A model generated the notes under the pieces. It saw only the letters and a program-made list of their open reading frames with translations, ran no database searches and was not told the DNA's origin. The position numbers and the translations under genes were made by a program. A DNA stretch of 37,011 nucleotides, taken from the NCBI GenBank assembly GCA_003427395.1, contig BFEA01000176.1, positions 1,075,618 through 1,112,628 of the forward strand. Direction: 5' to 3'. Positions 19,021 through 29,262 of the stretch are shown piece after piece. This DNA comes from Chara braunii (lineage: Eukaryota > Streptophyta > Charophyceae > Charales > Characeae). How positions within the stretch are numbered: the first letter of the stretch is position 1; each line of letters opens with the position of its first letter.

Positions 19021-20525
19021 CTTTTTGGACTGGGCCTATCCTAAGTTGGACGGTCCAACCACTTGTTTTCCTTTGGGGTTTCTGAACAGGAGGACGAGCA
19101 CCCTAAGTTGGGAGGACTCAGAATCCTGATGTTTCTTTTCGATTGCTGAAAACAGAACTGGGATGTTATAAGTTGCGTAGACCCAGTTCTGTGTGTGTTT
19201 TCTTTCGAGGGGAACAAAGGCATAAGACTAAGCGTACCCCCAAGTTGGGGCGGCTTAGCCATAAGCCATGAACTTAATGGTCAACCAGAGTATAAATTTG
19301 ATACATATTATACGAACTTATATCATCTGACAGACACCCTAAGTTGGGAAAGCCAGTCAGTAAGTCAGGTAGAACAAAATGAGAAGAGAAACAATTGAAG
19401 AATATAAAGTGAAGGTAAGCCGGGCAGACTGAGCGTATCCTTAAGTTAGTATTGTTCACCCACTTGGCAGGTCTGCATAGTTTAATATGGATCCAATCTG
19501 CCACTTGGCAGGCTTGAGCAGCTCAGTAAGGCCTTGATCTGTCACTTGGCAGGCCGACGCTGCTTGCTATGGGCTTGATCACTCACTTGGCTGCCCTGCA
19601 CATCTTGATAAGGTTATGTTCAGTCACTTGGCAAGTCTACGCAGTTAGCCCTGACGCACTTCATTCATCATTGCAATCTGAGCTACATTGTAATTTGTGA
19701 CCAGTGCGCCTTTGCGCATATCTCAGCTACATGCAGTCTTATGCTCGTGATAATATAAAGGAGCAGAGAGGTAGTATAAATCTTCTTTTATTTTCCCTTT
19801 TAAACACAAGGCAGGGTTGGATGTCTCCCTAAGTTGGGTAGGTCTGACTATCTGCCCAAGAAGAAAGGAAATTATACAGTTGCGCAACATTATTTATGGT
19901 TGTTTGAACTGTTGTTACGGAGGCTAAGCGTACCCCTAAGTTGGGACGACTTAGTCATACGTCGTTTGTAACTTGTTTAGGCAGATCAGGCGTACCCTTA
20001 AGTTAGGGCGGTCTAATCACATTGCCTTATGTATCTTAAATTGTTTAGGCTAACAAGGCATACCCCTAAGTTGGGGCGGCCTACCGATATGCTATTGTCG
20101 TTAATGTTATGTAGGTTGGACGTACCCTTAAGTTAGGGCGGTCTGACCATTCGTCGTTTGTATTTGTTTAGGCAGGTTAGGCATACCCATAAGTTGGGGC
20201 AGTTTAAACCTATGCCTTACGTAAACTTCGTTTAAGGTTGCCTAGACATACCCTTAAGTTAGGGCAGTCTAGTCCTATGCCTCATGTCGTCAGTTAAGCA
20301 GAAGTCAGGCGTACCCTTACGTTAGGGCGGTCTGGTCATATGCTTTATGTACACAGTTTATGTTGGGTCGGACATACCCTTAAGTTGGGGCAGTCATGAC
20401 ATACGTTTCAGTCATGTAAGCTAGGCATACCCCTAAGTTGGGGTCGTCTAGTTGTGCGTACCCTAGTCACTTGCGTAGGCAGGTAAGGCGTACCCCTAAG
20501 TTGGGGCGGTCTGATCCTATGTCAT
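19021..20525 (+). repeat. Array of covarying hairpins with TAAGTT loop
   Basis: Seventeen copies of a core CCC-(N)TAAGTT-GGG, loop starts near 19042, 19104, 19168, 19241, 19340, 19443, 19830, 19937, 19999, 20067, 20129, 20190, 20255, 20318, 20381, 20434 and 20497. The last ten are spaced 53-68 bp (mostly 61-65). Each core is the tip of a stem whose sequence changes from unit to unit while staying complementary: TTGGAC/GTCCAA (19025/19053), CAGAACTGGG/CCCAGTTCTG (19153/19182), CTAAGC/GCTTAG (19228/19253), CTGAC/GTCAG (19327/19356), CTAGAC/GTCTAG (20242/20267). The pair next to the loop alternates C:G (CCCC/GGGG) with T:A (CCCT/AGGG). No coding frame spans the array. Function unknown. Confidence 0.8.
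19458..19650. repeat. CACTTGGCAG short tandem repeat, 5 units
   Basis: CACTTGG-(C/T)(A/T)(G/A) occurs at about 19460, 19502, 19543, 19586 and 19625, spaced roughly 40 bp. Each is followed by a word like GTCTGCATAG, GCTTGAGCAG or GTCTACGCAG. It lies between the loose and regular parts of the TAAGTT hairpin array. Confidence 0.7.
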
Positions 20526-20904
20526 AGGAAAGGGGGGTTACTGAGGGCCAAAAGAATTGAGAGATTAACGAACTATTTGGATTAAACTAATGTGGGACTG
20601 GGAGAGATGTTTGTTTATGCATGTTTTTGTGCACTCGTATGGGGCATCTTTTGATAGCTCAGTTGCTTTAGATGCTCGCTGAGTGCTGAAGCTATAGGTA
20701 GGTGAGATGGATGATGAGAGGGAATCTTGGGATGTGGTAGAGCTGACCCTACTAGGAGTTAGGACTTGCGATAGCTCATGATTCAAAAGAAGATAATGTA
20801 AACTATCTCTGGTTCTAACTACCAAGTAAGCGTCAGGAATTAGTCCCAAGTATAGATGTACTTTGTCATTGCATTTTCGACTTTGTATTAATCTTGGTAG
20901 CCTC

Positions 20905-21115
20905 CTGTTCCTACGGGAAATGCTGCCGAAATTTTCACAAAGTTGAAAAGAGTTAGTCATTTTCTGTCTCGTAGAAATTTTGAGAAGGCGCTTTTCCTAC
21001 GGGAAGCGCTGCCGAAATTTTGCAGGATTTGGAGAGTTAGATTATTTTCTACTAGAAGAAACTTGACAATTCTCTCTGTCTAGGGGAAGTATTGCCAAAA
21101 TTTTCGATGATTTGC
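20905..21115. repeat. Diverged tandem repeat, about 84 bp x 3
   Basis: CTACGGGAAATGCTGCCGAA (near 20913), CTACGGGAAGCGCTGCCGAA (near 20996) and CTAGGGGAAGTATTGCCAAA (near 21080) each lead into ATTTTcG or ATTTTGC and then TTTTCTxxxxGAAxxTT. Copy 3 is the most diverged. No coding sequence is recognised. Confidence 0.7.
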
Positions 21116-22589
21116 TACCAATCAGAGGAAGGTAGAAGGAAACTCAGTAGGGGAGCTAGGTTACGAGATGGAGCACGTTCTCCATTTGACTCAAACATAG
21201 TAGTGACTCTCTTTGACCTGTAATGTGATGCAGGACTGAAAATTCGATTGAAGGCTCAACTTGTTCAGCCCGATCCTACAAAATACTATCTTTTGTTATC
21301 ACTGATAACATGTCGGTTGCCGATTCGTCGGTTACGACACAACTTACCTGCTCCTGCATCTCAACCTAAGGCCTCGACCCCTGTGGCCATTTCTAAAGAT
21401 TGAGTACCTTTTTACCCAGACTTCTTTTTAAGTGGCCATTTCTAAAGACTAAGTATCTTTATTTGAGGGATGATGGAAATTGGTTGGGGCTTGTGTGCAT
21501 GAGGCAGGGTATCAGTCGCAGAAAGCAGTAAAGTGGACTCTCGTAGGGTGCGTGATGTTGTTGTTCGAATGTTGTGTGATTGCAGGTATGCTTATTAAAT
21601 CCCTGAATTGAGGTTGGGCTTGGTGATAGTCTGAGTATTGTATGAATGCGGATGGACAAGCCACACAACTGATGTGAGAGTGATCGTCTAAATACCACAC
21701 AAACTTCTGCTTGACTGCCTGAGCTGTCTTTGTTTAGCATAGCGATAATAGCTGAAGGGAACTATACAGTGGTTGTGAGAAGTGATCGTCACGCACTTAC
21801 TTCCCACTATTTATATACGTACATACCTATGTTGGGTATTCGCTTGGTCTGAGGAGCCCACACTTAAAGGTTTGAATGAGGTCGAGACTGGGAAAGAAAG
21901 GAAACCTCCTTTATTGGTGCATATTTCTTAAAGGTTTCTTAGTCGGACGTTGGTCCTGGGCCTGGATTCGAGGTCCTTGTCCAGGACATCCCAGGTCATA
22001 GGCTCAGCGCGGAAGGGATCACCCCTCGCGCAGAGCCTAACTTGCATTGGCCACCACGACGCTCTGCATAGAAGATAGAAGCGCCGCGAGGGTTGAGGGG
22101 CTTGTCCTTCAGCAACCAAATATCGCGAAGGAGGCTTCCTTCACGGTACCCCATCTCTGACACTTGAGTGTCTTCCGCACCACTGATTCCCATAGAGAGT
22201 CGGAAGGGTGTGGGTAACGCACGAAGCATCGCTATGACGAGTGTTTACAAGGACTCGCACAGCTGGGCAATCTGTCTTTTCCTTCGCTTAAACGTCCCTT
22301 TTATCCATTTCCGAGTGCGGGCTGCACTCGAAGCCAGACACATAATAAGTTATGGGACGGTCACTCGAAAGGAAAAGGCTACGCATCGCCAGGTCTTTCC
22401 TTTTTTTTAGGGCGATTTGTCCTACCAAACGGGCACTCGCACCCTTTGGGGCGGACTGGGCCTATAAGCCACACTTAAATTCTTGTAGAGGTCCGGTGGT
22501 TTATTTAAATGTTAATATTTCTTTTTCTTTTCCTTGTTTTAATTTTATGTTGGTGGAACGATAAAGTTCCGGGCGGAAGGATTAGCGTT
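21116..22589. other. No gene recognised
   Basis: Two short similar words (GTGGCCATTTCTAAAGA near 21382 and 21432) are directly repeated 50 bp apart. A GAGTGC/GCACTC inverted pair is at about 22313-22329. Open frames on minus (21928-22229) have no recognised domain. Confidence 0.3.
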
Positions 22590-23330
22590 GTCTGCGCGAA
22601 TACCCTTACAAGGGTATCCGCCCTGGTTTTTGCACGTGACAGAAAATAAGCTTAGTTTAGAATTTCAGTATTCCGCGCGAGGGTCCGGCTGCGTCTGTGG
22701 GTTACGACGGCTGGGTGGTTGGCTAGAATAGAGAGTGTGTGGGCGCGCGGATTTGAGGCTCGCGTGATCTTGTTATTTATTGATGACTGAAGGGTCGGCG
22801 TGATCGCCGGCCAAGAATTTTTATCTTCTGATTAAGTAGGAATTAAAAAGATTATGTCTTGCTGATTGTTGCGCTTGCCGGTGACCTATGGGTTCGTGCG
22901 GAGGACGGCATCGACAACAATGTGACTTCTGAAGGCGTTTCGGTAGGTCGGCGCGTCGCGCTATGTCCGTTTATTTAGACGTCCGTTAGGGCTAAACCCA
23001 GACTTGGGCCTAGCGCTATTGGTTACAGGGTCCCACTTTCATCAGAGAGATTCGGGGATCGAGATCGAGCGCCGACGACGTAGGGATATTAGGGTAGTGC
23101 GGAGGGGCCGAGGGATTGGAGGTCCGACGGGGCTACCTCCCTTGGTTTTGCGGTCGGCGACGCTGGAACGGTATTAGCATTTTCCTCCCCCCCGTTCGTC
23201 ATATTCTGACGATCAAAGGTTTAGACATTTTTATTACTTGCATCATTATTATTTTTCCATGCACTGGCTTTCCTTGACTTGGATGCGGCGCTGGGCTTAG
23301 AGATCGACACGACAGTCGGGGACCTTAAGA
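22590..23330. mobile_element. Second LTR-like sequence, related to the chromovirus LTR
   Basis: Shares with 14565-15480, in the same order and orientation: GCGAATACCCTTACAAGGGTAT, a TTGCA(C/T)xTxACAGAA word, GACTTGGGCCTAGCGCTATT-GGTTAC, CCTCCCTTGGTTTTGC, a TCCTCCCCcCGT word, and a T-rich stretch ending near GGATGCGGCGCTGGGC. No gag or pol follows on either side, so it may be a diverged solo LTR. Ends not resolved. Confidence 0.5.
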
Positions 23331-23929
23331 GCGCGCGATTTGGTTTAGCCTACGGGTTCTTGCGTGTTTGGCATACCGACGAAAGTCCTCCATTAGGTCG
23401 TCGTTGAAAACGTGGGCCGGCGAGTTCAGCTTGCAAGTGAGCTGATGGGTGATTAGCCCACGACCGGGAGGGACATGAGTGGCGGGACTTTTGCAGGAGC
23501 ACCATCCGTTCCCCGCAGCCCACGGAGGAAGGGTCGACTGTGAGTATGCCCACGGCACCCCCCCTCCACTCCGTTTCTTCAAGGTCCTCATCCGAGCATT
23601 TGCTACTGCCGCTAAGACCCACGTTGGGACCCGCTTCAGTTAGAGCCGTATCACGAGCCGGTAGCAGACCCGTGACCCCGACTCCGTGACCAGCGTCCGT
23701 ATGTGGGAGGCCACCGGGGGCCCAAGGCGACGTCGGGCTCAGTTGAGCAAGGCAGGTCGGAGGTGGACCGAGGGGGCGCTAAGGCGGAGGACTGGGGCGA
23801 TGCTGACGGGCAAATCGTTCGTCGGACGCAGGGGTGTTGGGCTGCGCTAGCGGTAGCGGGCGGAGCAACAGTAGCCGTGGGGCAGAAGGACTATGAGAGG
23901 GGGCAACGGGCAGAACGAAGAGGTTGAAT

Positions 23930-25300
23930 CTAGGCGGGGAAAGGCGCCAGGTGCATGCGGACTAAAGGAGGTGGTGGGGAGATGACGGGGGCGCGGAAGC
24001 AGCGGGCAGTGGGAGTAACGTGCCGCAGCGGAGGAAGCCAGGCGGCACCAGGCGGTGACAAACAGATAACGCAACGGGTGTTGAGCGACAGGCAGTGGGG
24101 CGACGGGCACTGAGGCGGTGTAGCAGAGAGGGTGGCTGAACCCGGACGAGCTAGCACGCCGGGTACCTTCAACATAGGGAGGAGCGGGGATGGCGAAGAA
24201 ACAACCGGGGACGCGGCAGGAGAGGCTCGTGGTGTCGCCGAACACAATACCAGATGGGAAAAGCGGGCGAAATGAACTAGGGCGATATTTCGCGTCGGGT
24301 GCATTCAACACATGGAGAAATGGTAATAGCAGGGGCGGGGATTGATGCACACCTCTTCGTGCATTTCGACGCTCACGATTGCTGTCCTGCGGCCGGTATC
24401 AGTCGGAAGGGCGGTGTTCGGGCTAGTATGGGGTTGGTGACCGACCATGACGGGAAGGAAAGCGGGGTGGGTGAGTGGGTCGAAGGAAGGAGGTGACGAG
24501 CGGTAGGACCTGTAGCGGGTAGCGGGGGAGAAGACGAGACCGACGGGGTGGCGAAGACGAGGGAATGAATCGAGACGAAGGGTTGCGCCAGGTGCAGGCA
24601 AGTGGAGATAGAGATGGCGGATGGCAAGCTCGGCGCGGTCAGGAAGGCATAGCTCGCCCAATTCCTATCGGATTCGGGCGGGGAGTGGGGTTTTTTAGGC
24701 TGGGCGAGCCTAGTGGCAACGTTAGTTTCCGTGTTAGGTTAGTATAATTGAAGTTAGTAGAGTAAGACTCCGCGTGGAGGTATGGCGGGAGGAGGATGAA
24801 CGGGAAGGGGATTCGTATGACACACTCCTTTCATGACGAAAACGAATGAGGGGAGACGTGATTTCGGGGTTTCTGGATAGGGCGACCCCGGATCCGAAGT
24901 CGGATTCGAGAGATAGTTAGTAAATGGAGAGGTTAGCAGAGGAGTAGGTGCGCCGGGAGATGGCGGGAACTGGCGAAGATGGGAGTGAAAAACTCTGAAA
25001 CTCGCTCGATCCTCGACGGATTCGAGCGAGGTAAGTTGCGAACCTGGGGTTTTTGCACCGGGCGACTTGCATAACGGTGTTAGTTTTGCAAGTAGGTGAG
25101 TAGGTTAGGAGTTAGTAAGAAAAGGGCGTGCGCAGCAGTGAACGAAAGAGAGGAGAAGGCGGATGAACCTGGCCGACGAATAGTGCCAGGTGCATGCACA
25201 TTGGAGGACGGGAGTAAGGAGTGAGTACCGTGCCCGTTCCTTAATGGAATCGGGCGAGGGAGGGAACAAAACAAGGGTTCTACACAGCTACGGATATTAA
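23930..25300. repeat. Degenerate GC-rich repeats with GCGCCAGGTGCA words
   Basis: Related words recur at about 23945 (GCGCCAGGTGCATGCGGAC), 24284 (CGCGTCGGGTGCATTCAAC), 24586 (GCGCCAGGTGCAGGCAAG) and 25186 (GTGCCAGGTGCATGCACA). They are followed by GGGCGAG and CGTTAGTTT words near 24700 and 25070. Spacing is roughly 300-600 bp. The minus-strand frames here (23847-24661) are Pro/Ser/Arg-rich by-products of the composition. Confidence 0.4.
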
Positions 25301-25388
25301 TGGTTATTTTTTGGGGTACAGGGATAGGAGTTGCGTCCGGGAGAGCAGCCCATTTCTCCAATGTGTTCTCCCACAGTCTAAGGGAAGG

Positions 25389-25500
25389 TTCACCCTTTTT
25401 TTTTTCTTTTTATTTTGTATGCATATTAGTAAGGGGGGGGGGGGGGGGGGGGCGGGGGGGGGGGACCTCCTTTTTTTTTCGTGTTCCCCCCCGCAAGTGG

Positions 25501-25539
<39 letters not shown>

Positions 25540-25570
25540 AATGGTGGGGGGGGGGGGGGGGGGGGGGGTG
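25389..25570. repeat. Homopolymer cluster: poly-T and poly-G
   Basis: Alternating T and G tracts: T10 at 25397, G about 18 at 25434, G10 at 25455, T9 at 25472, T about 33 at 25506 and G about 25 at 25544. Such runs are hard to sequence, so the lengths are unreliable. Confidence 0.85.
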
Positions 25571-26140
25571 CGTCAGGATGTCGAATAGATAATGAATGAT
25601 GAATGGGAATGAGCGTGTGGAGTAGAAAAGGGGAGAGTTGAAGAGAAGAGGGGACGAAACCGATACGTACCTAGTCTCCTTCTCGGAGGAGGGTCGTTCT
25701 CATCTTGCATGCTCGAGAAGCTCGGCGCAAGTCCTAGGCTACCGAGAAGTGTGGGTGGAGCCAAGGGCTACACGGTGTGTGACAGGGAACAGGTACGGGG
25801 AAGGTAGCCTGGCAGGTGACAACACACCTGCCCATGCTATGACAAAACGTTCGTCGATCTTGCCCATCCCCATTGATGGAGGCGGAGTGAGGCTAGTTGC
25901 TGGCTTGGGAAGGAACCTGTCAACCCGTGAGTGGCCTACCCTGTCGGTAACTATGGTGTAAAGCCCGACACAGCAAACCGCTGGGAGCTGCAGGTTACTA
26001 ACTATCCGGCATGTTGCCTGTTTGGCCACATGAGATAGCGAGGGGCAGCACTACCAGTTTGCTTGTTTACCTGTTGGTTGAGGTGTTGTCGCCCTGCTGA
26101 GTGGAGTAGCAGCAGGCACGAGAACCGTCGTGGGAAGGCT
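25571..26140. other. No gene recognised
   Basis: The open frames at 25638-25961 (+) and 25739-26029 (-) overlap and show no known domain. Confidence 0.3.
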
Positions 26141-26729
26141 GAGCTTGTTAGAAAGAGGGGAGGTGGGCGCATATCCGGCCTTAGTAATAGTTGCATGGCC
26201 GAGTGGGAAGGCTGAGCTGTTTACGTGTTCTAACTACTGCTGCTGCGGCTAACGGGCTGCTTCACTGGCCGTAGTGCATGACCATTCTCTGCTGGCAGGA
26301 CCGGCTAACGTGTGTTGTGGGCTCGACAGGTTTTGCCTCGACTGCAGTGCCGTAACAGTAGTTGCTAAGGTTGCTATAGGCTATTGTGCTGCCTTATGTG
26401 CAGCTGTTCGGCACCATGTGATTGCAGTTGAACCACGGGGAGAAAGAACGTGTAGTATAAGGGGAGTGATTGGGCTGTAAGGGGAAATAGTGTCGTGAGC
26501 TGGAAGGTTTCTCGGGAAGGGCTGCTTCGGCGGTTTGACTTGCTGATCAAGCTGTTATACGGGCTACCATTGCGGGGCTCTCACGCGCATCAAGGTAACA
26601 AGACCCTCTCTCGCGAGTCTGAGCGCACCTCCCTTGGATCTGAGAGACTTAAAAATTCTCCTTCTGCCACTCTTCCTCTAAGTCTAGTCTATTGGTTTTG
26701 AGAGGAAGGCGGCAGGCGGGATTGCAACC
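26141..26729 (+). repeat. Dispersed repeat X, copy 2
   Basis: Right part (26553-26729) matches 18446-18606: GGCTACCATTGCGGGG, GGTAACAAGACCCTCTC, CTCCTTCTGCC, CTCTAAGTCTAGTC, GAGAGGAAGGCGGCAGGCGG, ATTGCAACC. Front part starts TTGTTAGAAAGAGGGGAGG. It is about 0.6 kb against about 1.5 kb in copy 1, so one copy has lost or gained internal sequence. Confidence 0.5.
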
Positions 26730-27182
26730 TCAAGTTCTCTTCATCCAAGCTCAAGTTCTCTGGTGCTCTCTCCGCTAAAGGCCACTTGATAACCTGGAGA
26801 CCAGGTCCTGCGTCTTTCCACTCACCCCCTACCCCTTGTATCCACCAAACTTTCGCTTGTCAGGCCAGACCAACTACACCAGTATGCCTCATCAAAAAGG
26901 TTCGACATTATCACGTTTTAGAGTTACTTTGTGACAGCCGAAAAAACATGTTTACCATTCTGGTATAAAATTTCAGATCTTGAGCTCATTTGCCGATCTC
27001 GAAAACCAAACCTCTAACTGATTCGAACCTACTCTAACTCGACTAGTTAATGACTGTATTATCGAAGATTCAACCAACGGCCAATAAACAACTCCCTTGT
27101 CATCCACGTATGTCAGGTTATCATGTATCCATGTTTTCTGAAACCAAAGACAAGTTTTTCCTCGAACTTTTCTGCACTGCTT
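26730..27182. other. No gene recognised; possible LINE 3' flank on minus
   Basis: It lies directly downstream (minus strand) of the LINE ORF2 end at 27183. No poly(A) tail on minus (T tract on +) is seen, so the LINE end is not defined. CTCAAGTTCTC is directly repeated near 26730 and 26750. Confidence 0.3.
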
Positions 27183-27944
27183 TCAGTCCGCCAGAATAGA
27201 AAACTTGATATTCCGCCTGACTTGTTGGCACTGCTGGTGCGGGCTGATTCTCTCTTTCCTAAAGACCATCGCATTACGGGCTTGCCATATCTCCTGCATC
27301 AAAATACCTTTGCAGAGTAAGGCTAAATATCCCCACCCTTCCGTCAATTTAATATTTGGTCTCGGAAGAGATCCGTGCAGTATCCAGTCTTCCGTCCAGT
27401 GGAAATCTTCTCCTCCTAGGTCTTTCCAAAGCCTGAACCCCCACTGCCACATTTCTTCAACCATGGGACAATGAATCCACAGATGATCAACAGACTCCCA
27501 GCCCCACTGACAACGTGCACACGCTACGGCCAGGTCCATACCTTTTGAGGCAAGCCAGACAACTGAAGCAGTAACCTGCAGGGATTGTAACCATTACAGA
27601 CTTGCAATCTTCTGTCCTAGAATGCGTATCAACGATCTCCACTGTGCCTTCCAATCAGGCTGAGGAACTAGCATGCCTTTCTTTCTTTCAATTAATCTAG
27701 AGGCCAGACTTAATGGGGATGACCTTGAAGCGCGTACATGTCTGACCCCTATCTTCAAATGATAGTTAATCAGGGTTGTTGCATTCTCTGTACTTGAAGG
27801 GAGGGAGTCCACTTTCCATTCCCATAAGACAGGTTCAATCCTAAACTCTTCCACTCTGCCCAACAGTTTCCATCCCCATAAGACAGGTTCAATCATGGAC
27901 TCTTCCGCTCTGCCCAATAGTTTTACATGTTTCATTTTGCACAT
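27183..27944 (-). pseudogene. LINE ORF2 C-terminal end with zf-RVT domain
   Basis: The minus frame 27539-27183 carries the zinc-binding domain found after RT in plant L1-type LINEs: CARCQWGWESVDHLWIHCP, giving C-x2-C...H-x4-C, then MWQWGFRLW and WQARNAMVF (usual W-xRN--VF). Upstream on minus, 27944-27594 holds GVRHVRASRSSPLSL and a basic WRSLIRILGQ. A stop or frame change separates the two parts. RT and endonuclease are missing, so this is a 5'-truncated copy. Confidence 0.75.
27818..27915. repeat. Short tandem duplication within the LINE end
   Basis: CCCATAAGACAGGTTCAATC followed by CTCTTCC(A/G)CTCTGCCCAA occurs twice, 56 bp apart. In the minus frame this gives two near-identical blocks (MIEPVLWGWKLLGR and RIEPVLWEWK). 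Confidence 0.85.
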
Positions 27945-27972
27945 TGCGGGAGTGGTGTGGTGAGGCCCTATA
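27920..27972. mobile_element. MITE family 1, one end only
   Basis: CATTTTGCACATTGCGGGAG followed by TGGTGTGGTGAGGCCCTA resembles the right end of the copy at 31691-31820 (CATTTTGCACACGCGGAGAG). No matching left arm was found. Confidence 0.4.
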
Positions 27973-28324
27973 ACTGATGCAGTTCCCCCGAAGGGCGCGC
28001 TAAGCCCTCTTTTCCACCAGATAACGTTGTGGAGGCTAAGCAGGTCTTATCAACAGACAGAATGCTCGGTACCGGCATTTTGTCTTCAAGTTATTGTTGA
28101 CCTGCCCCTGTAGCCCGCCACATATTTGCAGACATGTCGAGGCAAAAAAAATCCAAGGCGGTGGATGTTGTGTTGAGCGGTTTGTGCCTCGCCACATTAC
28201 TCGCCAACACATCGAAACGGCGAGTGTATCTTACCATAGAATGCGTCAACATACGTCCGCTCTTTCACATCACATTTGTCGAGTCGTGTGGTGGAGGGAG
28301 GCCCTTTACGACACACTCCCGGAG

Positions 28325-28571
28325 GCAGGCCCTGTGGGAAGATCGCAACGATAAATTGTTCCAGAACCACCAGAAGGCACTACCGGACTTCATCTCACAT
28401 ATAAAGGCCCAGATCAGATACACTATCATCGTCAACTGGAGAAGGAAAACAGCAAGACGTTGCAACTTACAGAAAGTGAAATGGTTCTGGAGTACCAGGG
28501 GAAACCGATCACAGTTGGTTTTGCTCAGCTCCAAAGGGGAACTGCAATTCAACAACTGGATTAATTCTTGA
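28325..28571 (+). pseudogene. LINE ORF2 C-terminal end on the + strand
   Basis: The + frame reads ALWEDRNDKLFQNHQKAL, then IKAQIRYTIIVNWRRK, and stops at 28569. A W-xxRN-xxF motif followed by a basic stretch is usual just after the zf-RVT domain of plant LINEs. It faces the minus LINE end at 27183-27944, so the two insertions converge. Sequence upstream (28134-28303) is not LINE-like and includes GTGGTGGAGGGAGGCCCT, a word also at the MITE copy a end. The 3' UTR follows at 28572. Confidence 0.55.
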
Positions 28572-28600
28572 ACTTGGCAGGAATAGTCGATACTTGTAAC

Positions 28601-28842
28601 TGAATGGGACGCTGGACCCGGGGCTAAGTCCCACTAGCAGGGATGAGTTTCCTCAACGCCAAAATCTAGACGTATTTGTGGAGGTGTACAGAAATCACGT
28701 TGAGTTTCCTCAACCGCACATTTCCACAAACACGTTCAGATTCAGGCGCCGAGGAAACTCATTCCTGCTAGTGGGACTTGGCCCCCGGTTTCCAGCATAC
28801 AGTAACACTGTTTTTATACAAACATGGGACGTTGGGCCCGTT
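28601..28842 (+). mobile_element. LINE 3' UTR split by a MITE
   Basis: TGGGACGCTGGACCCGG (28605-28621) and GGTTTCCAGCATAC (28787-28800) are the two sides of one sequence. The uninterrupted version, TGGGACGGTGGACCCGGTTTCCGACA, is at about 31369. The MITE at 28620-28786 sits exactly between them. A further TGGGACGTTGGGCCCG follows at 28826. Confidence 0.65.
28620..28786. mobile_element. Foldback MITE family 2, copy a
   Basis: The left arm GGGCTAAGTCCCACTAGCAG plus GATGAGTTTCCTC matches the reverse complement of the right arm (GAGGAAACTCAT, CCTGCTAGTGGGACTTGGCC). The inner arms continue with ATCTAGACGTATTTGTGGA against CCACAAACACGTTCAGAT. Nearly the whole 167 bp folds back on itself. No coding capacity. 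Confidence 0.85.
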
Positions 28843-28977
28843 TTTTTTTTTTTTTTTTGAAAGAATCATGAACTTTTATTACAAATGAAAGGAGGCCGGG
28901 AATTCCTCACAAACAACCCAGAAGATATGACCAATAACCCTAATTGGGATGTTGTTGGAAAACGGGTCCAGCGTCCC
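28843..28977 (-). mobile_element. LINE 3' tail with poly(A), minus strand
   Basis: Read on minus: GGGACGCTGGACCCG (28977-28963), then GTTGTTTGTGAGGAATTCCC, CCTCCTTTCATTTG, TAATAAAAGTTCATG, ATTCTTTC, then A about 18 (the T tract 28841-28858). AATAAA lies about 20 nt before the tail. The segment matches the + tail at 31366-31518. It is a heavily 5'-truncated insertion. Confidence 0.75.
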
Positions 28978-29262
28978 TTCCTTTCACTGGTCTATCCTCT
29001 TCTTCCAAAAATTAATCCCTTGAAGCTCAAAGTAATTTCGTATAGAAACAAGGCACCATCCTACTTAGTGTTAAAATTCAGTCTGTGCCAACGAGCAGAA
29101 CATTAAAGTGTCGCTCATCGCTATTAAACTACTTTCAAATCATGCTCAGTTGCCTAGATCGACAATATTGCTTTCCACCGGGATTCAAGCAAACGACTAA
29201 GTCGTTAAAAATCAAAGCTACCTATAAGCTCAAAGACCAGGAGCTAGGCAAGAAGGATAACC

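Noticed and set aside
19021-20525. CRISPR-like array
   Set aside because: Units are hairpins with variable arms and no fixed-length unique spacers; the context is eukaryotic and no cas genes are present.
23847-24661. Pro/Ser-rich minus-strand frames up to 167 residues
   Set aside because: Composition follows the G-rich repeat on +, overlapping frames are equally long and no domain is recognised.
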